Source: CAYPZL01 sp964415045
GTDB taxonomy: Bacteria > Planctomycetota > Phycisphaerae > Sedimentisphaerales > Anaerobacaceae
Assembly (NCBI GenBank): GCA_964415045.1
Contig: CAYPZL010000159.1
Span: 1-13,517 of the forward strand
Length of the DNA stretch: 13,517 nt
Reading direction: 5' to 3'
Shown here: positions 1 through 6,199 of the stretch, one piece after another
Position numbering within the stretch: position 1 is the stretch's first letter
Layout: each line of letters opens with the position of its first letter
Program-made: the position numbers and the translations under genes
The notes under the pieces: generated by a model
Told to the model about the DNA's origin: nothing
The model's database searches: none
What the model saw: only the letters and a program-made list of their open reading frames with translations

Positions 1-53
1 GTCCTCAACCATACCAGAGAACGCGACCGGAGGCAGCCTTTCATGGGATTACG
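1..53 (-). mobile_element. 5' end of an IS element, left copy running off the window
   Basis: Read on the minus strand, this stretch matches 13394-13446 at 52 of 53 positions. The only difference is at position 9 (partner 13438). In the right-hand copy the same sequence lies just upstream of a transposase start codon, so the left copy's transposase gene should begin about 17 bases beyond the window's left edge and read leftward. Similarity stops sharply after position 53, which I take as the element boundary. No coding part of this copy is visible here. Confidence 0.75.
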
Positions 54-91
54 CGTTCAAATCAAAGATCAATGTGCAAAGGGCAAAATTG

Positions 92-107
92 CCCCGGCGC
101 GCCGGGG
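92..107. terminator. 16-bp perfect palindrome, possible terminator of the radical SAM operon
   Basis: CCCCGGCGCGCCGGGG is perfectly self-complementary and lies about 80 bases past the radical SAM stop codon. On the minus strand it is followed by CAATTTT, a weak T-tract, so it could end transcription of the leftward genes, but the arms have no real loop. The rest of 54-187 holds an A-rich run of CAAA/ATCAAAG-like motifs at about 58-90 and two 8-bp units at 139-154. I see no gene in it. Confidence 0.3.
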
Positions 108-138
108 GCGTGACGGAATGGAGTTAGACGCCTCCCCT

Positions 139-154
139 ACCCATCCACTCATCT
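139..154 (-). repeat. two degenerate 8-bp tandem units
   Basis: On the minus strand this reads AGATGAGT then GGATGGGT. It is the same octamer family as the four-unit array at 12911-12942 near the other end of the window. It is noncoding, between the left IS end and the radical SAM stop codon. Confidence 0.5.
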
Positions 155-187
155 ACGGGCTCCGGGTCACGGGGCACGGCGTTTCCA

Positions 188-1639
188 TCATCGTTTGATT
201 GTGGGCAGGGCGGCTACGGGCACGGCGGAGCGTTTGCGGCGAGTTTTTCGTTTGCGCCGCGCGGCCAGTCCGTAGGCCAGTCGTGGCAGGTTGGGCAGCG
301 CTACCAGCAGGTCGCGGCCGGTGACGAGCTTGATTTTCGCGGCTTTGCGGGCGATATGCAGGATTTGCGACAGATCGTAGAACTCGTCGCGGATGCGGTT
401 GCGAATCTGCTTGAGTTCTTTCCGGCCGTACCGGTCGGAAAACACGGGCCCGCCGATGCGCTCGAAGTAATAGCCCGGCGTGGACTCTACGATCTCCTTG
501 AGCGGGGAGAACTTCTCGACGCGGAGCTTCTGGAAGCTGATGGAATCGACCCCGATCTCTTTGGCGAACTTCGGGATATAGAGCATTTCCTCTTCCGTCT
601 CGCCGATGTTGCCGTAGATGAAATAGCCATGCAGGAAGAAGTCGTATTGCGTCAGGACGGCGAAGGCGTCGCGGATTTGCTGCTGCGTGATGCCCTTCTG
701 AAGCTGCTTGAGGATGCGGTCGTGCGGCGACTCGATCCCGAGCAGGAACACCTTGAACCCCGCCTTCTGCGCCTTCTCGAGGATGCGCGGGTGCTTGGCG
801 ATGTCGATGCGGGCCTGGACGATGAACCGCTTCTTGATGTTGTTTTCCAGGATGAGGTCGCAAAACTGCTCGCTGCGGGCGGGGTTTGTGAAGAAGTTGT
901 CGTCGCTGAAGAGAACGGTGTCGGCGGTGACGGTCTTCAATTCCTCGATGACCGATTCGACCGGGCGTTCGGTGTAGCTGCGCTTTTGCCCGAGCGGATT
1001 GAGACTGAAGGTACAGAACTTGCATTTGAAGGGGCATCCCCGGGTCGTGAGCACGGTGTCGAACGTGTGGCTGCTGATGCGCGCGCCGTACTGGGTCAGA
1101 CAATACGTGTTTCGGCGCAGCGACCGGTCGGGAAACGCGATGTGCGCGATGTCGGGCAGGGGATGATTTTCGTTGTGCACGACGCGCCCGTCGCGCCGGT
1201 AGGAGAGTCCGCGAATGTCCTCGGGCGGGACCCCCGTGACGATCTGCTGGATGATCTCTTCGCCCTCGCCGCGGACGATCATGTCGATGTTCGGACAACG
1301 ATCGAACAGATACTCCACCTCCTGCGTGGCCTTGTAGCCTCCGACCACCGTGGTCACCTCGGGCGGGAGCCGGGAGATGAGATCGCAGACGTTGTTGAAC
1401 TGCGACTGCCAGACGATGCTGATGCACAGCAGATCGACTTCGTCGCGGATGAACCGGCTGAGGACCTCCGGGTCCTGGTAGGCCTTCTCGTGGCGCAGAT
1501 CGAGCAGCGTCAGCTTGCCGACGAGTCCCTTCATGCTGGCGGCGATGTACTCCAGGCCGGTCGGGGGGAAGACGCCCATCGCGAACGTGCCGGCGCCGAA
1601 GTACGGATTGAGAGCGAGAGCGTGGTGGTATCTGGTCAT
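188..1639 (-). CDS. radical SAM protein with N-terminal cobalamin-binding-type domain
   Basis: Protein of 483 residues. The N-terminal third has the B12-binding-fold layout of this class: MGVFPPTGLEYIA at 21-33, VVGGYKAT at 98-105 and RGEGEE at about 123-128. The radical SAM core follows, with CPFKCKFC giving the CxxxCxxC cluster ligands C202, C206 and C209, then FSDDNFF at about 244-250 and LLGIESPHD at 299-307. The C-terminal tail is very basic. Such enzymes cleave SAM to a 5'-deoxyadenosyl radical and typically methylate or rearrange unactivated carbons; the substrate here cannot be read from sequence. I chose ATG at 1639. The open frame extends to a TTG at 1714, but those 25 codons lose the GC-rich third positions of the gene body and the B12-fold motif would start late. 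Neither start has a good Shine-Dalgarno. It lies 84 bases after the TIM-barrel gene and is probably cotranscribed with it. Confidence 0.85.
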   Translation of the reverse strand: MTRYHHALALNPYFGAGTFAMGVFPPTGLEYIAASMKGLVGKLTLLDLRHEKAYQDPEVLSRFIRDEVDLLCISIVWQSQFNNVCDLISRLPPEVTTVVGGYKATQEVEYLFDRCPNIDMIVRGEGEEIIQQIVTGVPPEDIRGLSYRRDGRVVHNENHPLPDIAHIAFPDRSLRRNTYCLTQYGARISSHTFDTVLTTRGCPFKCKFCTFSLNPLGQKRSYTERPVESVIEELKTVTADTVLFSDDNFFTNPARSEQFCDLILENNIKKRFIVQARIDIAKHPRILEKAQKAGFKVFLLGIESPHDRILKQLQKGITQQQIRDAFAVLTQYDFFLHGYFIYGNIGETEEEMLYIPKFAKEIGVDSISFQKLRVEKFSPLKEIVESTPGYYFERIGGPVFSDRYGRKELKQIRNRIRDEFYDLSQILHIARKAAKIKLVTGRDLLVALPNLPRLAYGLAARRKRKTRRKRSAVPVAALPTIKR

Positions 1640-1723
1640 CAGGTAATCATAGAAGCAAAACCCGGCAGATGCGCCTGCATCGCGAGCAGGGATGTACTTC
1701 TTCCTTTGGATCAAGGTTTCTTG

Positions 1724-2572
1724 TCACGCGCGCCAGGGACGGTCCCTGTCGGTCGCTTTGGCTATTACGTTTCTGGCGATGATCGCGTTCTCTCGAATTT
1801 GAAAATCGAACATTCCCACGCAGACGAAGTCGGCGCCGTTTTCGAAGGCGTATCGGAATCCTTCGCGGGGATGGATCGCGCCGGCGGCCAGCACCTTGAA
1901 CGCGATCCAGGGTCGGGGGACGCTGCGCATGAACTCGATCGTCTTCTCCGGCGTGATCGACCAGATGTTGTCGTGGTCGTGCGCGCCGCCGCTGTCGACG
2001 TTGAACTCGACCCGCTTTTCCTTCGGCGTGGCGGACCAGTAGTTGCCGTGGTGCAGCGTTTTCATGTAGAAGTCCGGGCGGATGCCCGCCTTCTCGACCG
2101 CCATCGGCACCTCGACAGAATGCCCTCCGATGCCGGCGATGAGCCCGTTGTCCCGGATGAACTCGACCGCCTCGCCTAACAGATCGACGCGCCCGCCCTT
2201 GACGAAGCTGTCGCCGACGCCGCCCTGGACGTACGCGCCGACCGCCCCGTTGTCGATGGCCCGCTTGATGTTGGTTGTGACATCGGTGGTCTTCGGATGC
2301 ACCTGGGCGATCCACTGAATCTTCCCGCCGCGCTGGCTCCAGTACCGCTTCAGGAAGTGCGAGCCCGCGCCGATGATCGTGTTGATCCCCCGTTCCTCGG
2401 CCAGCTCCAGGGTCGCCTCGATCCGCTCGGGCGTGGCGTAGGCCTTGAACAGGTCGCGCAGATACTTCAGGTCCCGGCTGTGCGACCAGCCGCTGAACTG
2501 ATTCTCTCCGATGATCAACCGGCTGACCGTGACGTTACCGATCTTGCCCACAGGCATCTGCGCGTCCGACAT
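1724..2572 (-). CDS. TIM-barrel protein of unknown function, aldo/keto-reductase-like N-terminus
   Basis: Protein of 282 residues that I cannot assign to a characterised family. The start (KIGNVTVSRLIIGENQFSG, 10-28) resembles the first strand of aldo/keto reductases. Alternating strands and helices follow (NTIIGAG, IQWIAQVHP, VGAYVQGG, IAGIGGHS, FKVLAAGAI, FVCVGMFDF), as in an eight-stranded barrel. Candidate active-site residues cluster at strand ends: H92, H151, K171, H174, H175, H198-D199-H200-D201 and K226. The His/Asp group suggests a metal site. There is no signal peptide or membrane segment, so it should be cytosolic. The ATG at 2572 is fixed by a strong GGAGGT five bases upstream. 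The gene lies directly upstream of a radical SAM gene on the same strand, so a joint pathway is plausible but unproven. Confidence 0.8.
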   Translation of the reverse strand: MSDAQMPVGKIGNVTVSRLIIGENQFSGWSHSRDLKYLRDLFKAYATPERIEATLELAEERGINTIIGAGSHFLKRYWSQRGGKIQWIAQVHPKTTDVTTNIKRAIDNGAVGAYVQGGVGDSFVKGGRVDLLGEAVEFIRDNGLIAGIGGHSVEVPMAVEKAGIRPDFYMKTLHHGNYWSATPKEKRVEFNVDSGGAHDHDNIWSITPEKTIEFMRSVPRPWIAFKVLAAGAIHPREGFRYAFENGADFVCVGMFDFQIRENAIIARNVIAKATDRDRPWRA

Positions 2573-2577
2573 GTTCG

Positions 2578-2583
2578 ACCTCC
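2578..2583 (-). promoter_or_regulatory. strong Shine-Dalgarno GGAGGT for the TIM-barrel gene
   Basis: GGAGGT on the minus strand lies five bases before the ATG at 2572 and decides that start. It is the best ribosome-binding site among the leftward genes. Confidence 0.75.
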
Positions 2584-2623
2584 ATCAGTCTGTCGTGTTT
2601 CGTGCGCCGACCGAATGCAGACC

Positions 2624-2632
2624 ATTTTACCA
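2624..2632 (-). promoter_or_regulatory. possible extended -10 promoter for the TIM-barrel/radical SAM pair
   Basis: TGGTAAAAT on the minus strand has the TGn plus -10 arrangement of an extended -10 promoter, about 50 bases before the TIM-barrel start. No convincing -35 box is present. If real, it makes the TIM-barrel and radical SAM genes their own transcription unit, separate from the beta-helix gene upstream. Confidence 0.3.
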
Positions 2633-2687
2633 ACAGATCGCGCACATTTCTTGCAGAAAACCCGGGGATTAATTTTTTTGCGCCGCC

Positions 2688-5303
2688 TCAGGGCAACTCG
2701 GCGAGGAACTCCCACGCCAGACACGGATAGTCGGATTCGGGCAGGTACCAGACGTCCTCAGCACCGTTCTCGGTTTCGTCGACGAAGTCCCAGCCGGCGG
2801 CGAGGAAGGTCTCGGGCGTTTGCATCTCGGTGGTGGTTTTGCCCGCGCCGCTGGCGCTGGCGGTCTGGCCGGTGGCTTGCGTATCCCAGAAGCAATGGCT
2901 CACCGCGCCGCCGTTGCGTCCGACCAGTCCGCCCACTTCGCGGGCGCCGGTTCCGGCGGTGACACTGCCGGCAGCGTAGCAGTTGTCGATCGTGCCTCCT
3001 CCGGCGTTTTCGCCTACGAGGCCACCGACGGACACGGTGTAGGGACCCGCCTCGACCGTGGCGGTTGAATAGCAATCGCGCAGAATCCCGGCGTTGTCGG
3101 CGACGAGCCCGCCGATATCGGCGCCGCTGCCGCTGACCGTGCCGGCCGCATAGCAACGCAGGATCGCGCCGCCGGAGGTGTCGCCCACCAAGCCACCGAC
3201 ATCGTCCTGTCCCGAGACCGCGACCGTGGCGCAACATTCGCTGACGGTGCCGCTGCGATTGCCGCCGAGAAGCCCGCCGACGTTCTGGGCGCCGGTGACC
3301 CGGCCCGCCGCCGAGCAGCCTGCAATCGTGCCGGCCCAGTTGTACCCCACCAGGCCCCCGACGTTCCGGCCGCCCGTCACGACCGCGCCTTCGACGTGGC
3401 AGCCGCGGATCGTCCCCCGGCCCAGATAGCCGACGAGAGAGCCGCAGGACTCGCCCGCGCCGCCGTCCACGCTCGGAGAGGCCAGCGTCAGGTTCGCAAT
3501 CTCGGCGGTGTCACGCGTGACGTAGCCGAAGAGCCCCGCGACGTTGGTCTCGGGGCCGGCGTAGCGGAAGTTGGCGATGGTGTGGCCGTTGCCGTCGAAG
3601 GTGCCCGTGAAAGGCTCGTCCTCGTCGTAGCGGCCGATAATGTTGAAGTTATCGGCTGAATGAGAGCCCAGATCGATATCCGCCATCAGGCGAAAGTGCG
3701 CGTTCCAGTCTTCGACGCTCGCGCCGAGGGCGCTGAGATGCTCGGCCGTGTAGATCAGATAGGGCTCGTCGGCCGTACCGCTGCCGGCGCCGTATCTGGC
3801 GTGCAGGCCCGACGGGGACTTGCTCGCCTCCGCCGTCCCGCCATAGGCGCCCATATTGACCAGACCGCCGTTGGGATACGGCTCGAACGCCACCGCACTC
3901 TCCGGATCGCCCGCGTCGATGCAAGGGCTGGTGACCTCGTCCTGGACCCAGCTTGCGCTAACCGGGTCCCACCGTCCTGCCTCACTTCTGAGGTGATAGT
4001 CCCCCTCAACGAAAGAGTCGTCGTTCGGATCGTCCGGCGTACCATTCGCATCCCAGTGCCCCGGATGCACAAAGCGAGGATCGGCGTCAATGTTCCCTTC
4101 GCCCGGCCAACCACCCTGGACATTGCTGTAGGTCACATCAACGGCCGACTCGTTGCTATCGCTTATCTCACCCTCGTTATGCCAAAGGACACAATTTGCC
4201 AACAGGCCGTAACTCTGTTCGGCAAAGCATATGGCGCCATCACGCTCCGCCCGGTTGGCGCTGACCGTGCAGTTGATAAATGTGACCGTGCTCTCTGAGT
4301 TAAATATCGCCCCGGCACGGCGAGCCCGGTTTCCGGTAAACACACACTGCTGCACCGTTGCGACGCACGCAGCGTTGCTCATCGCGCCGATCCAGAGTGC
4401 GGAATTGGCGCTGAAGACGCACCGGAGAAGGCTTGGCCGGCCACGACTGCTGTGCATCGCCCCACTGATTCCGGCGGTGTTCGCGCGAAAAGTGCAGTCC
4501 GTCAGTGTCGGGCTGCCTTCGATGTTGTACATTCCGCCGCCGCACATCGCGTGGTTCCCGGTGAAAGTGCAGTGGACGAGAGTCGGGCTGCCGGATTCGT
4601 TGTACAGGCCGCCCCCGCAGACCTGTTTGAAATCATCGTCGGCTGGATTGCCGGGAGAAAAGCCCATCGCCGCGCCACCTCTTATCGTGAATCCGTCCAG
4701 GACGGCGATCCGGTCCGTACCGCTGCTCGTAACGACATGATAACTGTTCGGCGAGCTGGACGCCCAGCCTTGGACATCTTCAGCGGCAATATGCCCGCTC
4801 AGAATCGTCTCGTACAAGCCTATGTCTCTGGCATTTGGGTCTATCTCTCCGGCCCCCGCGTAGCCGCCTCTGATGCTGACGGCGTTGATTAGCCTGAACG
4901 TTGCGCTACGGTCTCCGAGCTTCAGGCTCGCGCCCTCATCCGGCTTGTAGGTGCCCCGGGCGACGCGGATTTCTGCCGGCTCACCGGTCGCCTCGGCCTC
5001 GGCCAGGGCGTCCTGGAGAAAGGTATACGCCGTGACCCACGAGGAGCCGTCGCCCCCGGGCGGGGCGTCGTCATCGACGTGGACCGCCTTGGCGCCCGCA
5101 CCACCGGCGGCAGCCAGCACCATTGTCACCACCGTCAGCAGCACGCGTGGGTTAAGAACCCACCCTACCCCGCTCGGAGGCCTGCCCTTCAAATGTAGGG
5201 TGTGCCCCGCACACCATCTTCGTGTCGAAGGATGGCGGTGTGCATGGCACAGCCTACGGCTACGGCGTTTCGCTGCGTTCGGGATGACAAGCAGGTCCTG
5301 CAT
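2688..5303 (-). CDS. large secreted right-handed beta-helix / GLUG-repeat protein
   Basis: Open frame of 871 codons. A hydrophobic signal segment (VLLTVVTMVLAAAGGAGA, 54-71) is followed by VHVDDDAPPGGDG and a block typical of planctomycetal beta-helix proteins (SSWVTAYTFLQDALAEA, then RVARGTYKPDEG). Degenerate repeats of about 23 residues around GGGLYN...GSPTL..CTF.GN fit a parallel beta-helix. SPCIDAGDP and MGAYGG close the first half. The second half (about 587-815) has eight GLUG repeats and ends with a WDF...WYLPESDYPCL motif. The start is uncertain: ATG 5303 has AAGG upstream and a promoter at 5408-5436, but residues 1-53 are encoded by dispersed repeats. Alternatives are TTG 5192 and GTG 5144. 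It is probably exported or on the surface. I see no PEP-CTERM-type anchor. The function is unknown; adhesion or polysaccharide binding is only a guess. Confidence 0.8.
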   Translation of the reverse strand: MQDLLVIPNAAKRRSRRLCHAHRHPSTRRWCAGHTLHLKGRPPSGVGWVLNPRVLLTVVTMVLAAAGGAGAKAVHVDDDAPPGGDGSSWVTAYTFLQDALAEAEATGEPAEIRVARGTYKPDEGASLKLGDRSATFRLINAVSIRGGYAGAGEIDPNARDIGLYETILSGHIAAEDVQGWASSSPNSYHVVTSSGTDRIAVLDGFTIRGGAAMGFSPGNPADDDFKQVCGGGLYNESGSPTLVHCTFTGNHAMCGGGMYNIEGSPTLTDCTFRANTAGISGAMHSSRGRPSLLRCVFSANSALWIGAMSNAACVATVQQCVFTGNRARRAGAIFNSESTVTFINCTVSANRAERDGAICFAEQSYGLLANCVLWHNEGEISDSNESAVDVTYSNVQGGWPGEGNIDADPRFVHPGHWDANGTPDDPNDDSFVEGDYHLRSEAGRWDPVSASWVQDEVTSPCIDAGDPESAVAFEPYPNGGLVNMGAYGGTAEASKSPSGLHARYGAGSGTADEPYLIYTAEHLSALGASVEDWNAHFRLMADIDLGSHSADNFNIIGRYDEDEPFTGTFDGNGHTIANFRYAGPETNVAGLFGYVTRDTAEIANLTLASPSVDGGAGESCGSLVGYLGRGTIRGCHVEGAVVTGGRNVGGLVGYNWAGTIAGCSAAGRVTGAQNVGGLLGGNRSGTVSECCATVAVSGQDDVGGLVGDTSGGAILRCYAAGTVSGSGADIGGLVADNAGILRDCYSTATVEAGPYTVSVGGLVGENAGGGTIDNCYAAGSVTAGTGAREVGGLVGRNGGAVSHCFWDTQATGQTASASGAGKTTTEMQTPETFLAAGWDFVDETENGAEDVWYLPESDYPCLAWEFLAELP
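2859..3545 (-). repeat. eight GLUG repeats encoded in the beta-helix gene
   Basis: The frame encodes eight successive units of 27-32 residues on the pattern xVGGLVGxNxxGTIxxCYAxGxVxG. The most regular lie in the middle (NVGGLVGYN, NVGGLLGGN, DVGGLVGDT, SVGGLVGEN, EVGGLVGRN). Each unit carries one Cys before the Y/A position. DNA identity between units is only partial, so this is an old, diverged protein repeat and not a recent tandem duplication. Confidence 0.8.
5143..5169 (+). repeat. 27-bp inverted repeat, left copy
   Basis: This is the exact reverse complement of 5453-5479, with no mismatch over 27 bases. The match ends on both sides at these limits. Inside each copy GTGGGTT and AACCCAC form a 7-bp stem with a 3-base loop. 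This copy lies inside the beta-helix reading frame and encodes VGWVLNPR just before the signal segment. Confidence 0.85.
5195..5257. repeat. long imperfect hairpin (dispersed palindromic element)
   Basis: The arm from 5195 (GTAGGGTGTGCC...) pairs with the arm ending at 5257 (...GGCACAGCCTAC) over about 26 base pairs with a few mismatches and bulges. A third copy of one arm lies at 13233-13259 with two mismatches over 27 bases, so it belongs to a dispersed family. It falls within the repeat-derived N-terminal part of the beta-helix frame. Confidence 0.75.
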
Positions 5304-5407
5304 CTCAGCCTTCTGTATGGAGAAATCCGTAGCTCCGCCGCTTTTTCTTCGTGACAGTCTTCCGCTTTCCGGCGTCCCTGCGTCGTCGGTTGGTCACGCT
5401 ATCTATT

Positions 5408-5436
5408 ACTATACCGATCCACCCCGATCCTGTCAA
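5408..5436 (-). promoter_or_regulatory. near-consensus sigma-70 promoter facing the beta-helix gene
   Basis: On the minus strand, TTGACA (5436-5431) is followed by a 17-base spacer and TATAGT (5413-5408). The start of transcription should be near 5401, giving a leader of about 98 bases to the ATG at 5303. The promoter lies between the 27-bp inverted repeats at 5143-5169 and 5453-5479. It is the best promoter in the window together with the one at 10384-10411. Confidence 0.65.
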
Positions 5437-5452
5437 CGCCCAATCCCTACCA

Positions 5453-5479
5453 GGTAGGGTGGGTTCTTAACCCACGCGT
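5453..5479 (-). repeat. 27-bp inverted repeat, right copy
   Basis: This is the exact inverted partner of 5143-5169. It sits just past the HAD gene stop codon (5485), where its internal 7-bp stem could also act as a weak 3' hairpin. No T-tract follows on the minus strand. Confidence 0.85.
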
Positions 5480-5484
5480 TTCAC

Positions 5485-6165
5485 TTAGGAGCAGAGCTGG
5501 GTGAGGTCTTCGAGGGTTAGTTTGTCGAGGCGGTCTACGACTTTATCGGCGGTCTTGAGCTGCTCGGCGCCGTAGGTGTTGGTCACGGCGACGGTGCGCA
5601 TGCCGGCGGCCCGGGCGGCCTGGAGGCCCCAGTGGGAATCCTCGACGACCGCACAGTGGGCCGGAGCGATGGGGCCGAAGCCGCGCTCGTTGAGCTTCTT
5701 GAGGGCCAGCAGGAAGCCGTCCGGATGGGGCTTGCCCCGTTCGACCTCTTCGGCCGAGACGATCGCATCGAAACGGTCGCGCAGCTTGGCCTGTTCCAGG
5801 ATCAGCTCGATCTCGGCCCGCAGGGCGCCGGAGCAGATGGCCAGGGGCACGCCGCCGCGGGAGAGCGTGTCGAGGAACTCGCGGACGCCGTCGATGATGC
5901 TGCCTTCGTTCAGGGCCAGCTCCTCAAAGACTCGGTTCTTCCGGCCGACGAGGTCCGGGATCTGTGACGGATCGATCTTGAGGCGGCCCTCGTCGATGAG
6001 CGTCCGGTAGCAGTCCATATCGCTGAGGCCGAGGTACTTGCCGTAGTATTCCTGTTTGGTCAGCTCGAACCCATGCCCGCTCAGCACGCTGTTGAACGCG
6101 CGGAAGTGCAGAATCTCCGAATCCGTGATGACTCCGTCAAAATCGAATATGACCGCCTTGAGCAT
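5485..6165 (-). CDS. HAD-superfamily phosphatase, beta-phosphoglucomutase-like subfamily
   Basis: Protein of 226 residues with all four HAD motifs. Motif I is DFDGVITDSE, with nucleophile D8 and acid/base D10. Motif II is the Ser of ICSGA (S112). Motif III is the Lys of GKPHP (K145). Motif IV is VVEDSHWG (E175, D176). The helical insert after motif I (about 15-90) is a C1 cap as in phosphoglycolate phosphatase and beta-phosphoglucomutase relatives. The expected reaction is phosphomonoester hydrolysis or phosphosugar transfer in the cytosol; the substrate is not predictable. The start ATG at 6165 has AGGAC five bases upstream, supplied by a 9-bp tandem repeat. The gene begins 26 bases after the acyl-CoA dehydrogenase stop and is probably the last gene of the etfBA-dehydrogenase transcript. 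A housekeeping or metabolite-repair role would fit. Confidence 0.85.
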   Translation of the reverse strand: MLKAVIFDFDGVITDSEILHFRAFNSVLSGHGFELTKQEYYGKYLGLSDMDCYRTLIDEGRLKIDPSQIPDLVGRKNRVFEELALNEGSIIDGVREFLDTLSRGGVPLAICSGALRAEIELILEQAKLRDRFDAIVSAEEVERGKPHPDGFLLALKKLNERGFGPIAPAHCAVVEDSHWGLQAARAAGMRTVAVTNTYGAEQLKTADKVVDRLDKLTLEDLTQLCS

Positions 6166-6166
6166 A

Positions 6167-6199
6167 ATAGGTCCTATAGGTCCAATACGACCTATAGCT
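6167..6199. repeat. 9-bp tandem repeat with inverted extension
   Basis: ATAGGTCCT and ATAGGTCCA are adjacent nonamers (6167-6184), followed by an inverted relative containing ACCTATAG. On the minus strand the repeat supplies the AGGA before the HAD start at 6165 and contains the TAG stop of the acyl-CoA dehydrogenase (6192-6194). Confidence 0.6.

Noticed and set aside
1640..1714. TTG-started extension of the radical SAM protein
   Set aside because: The codons lose the GC-rich third-position bias and add no family motif. ATG 1639 is preferred, although neither start has a good ribosome-binding site.
356..2179. 607-codon open frame on the plus strand
   Set aside because: It lies antisense across the radical SAM and TIM-barrel genes. 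Its Asp/Glu/Val/Leu-rich composition is typical of a reverse-strand shadow in GC-rich DNA, and both opposite genes have clear motifs.
2660..2700. possible terminator after the beta-helix gene
   Set aside because: The seven-T run is on the plus strand and no stem precedes it there. On the minus strand it reads as A residues.
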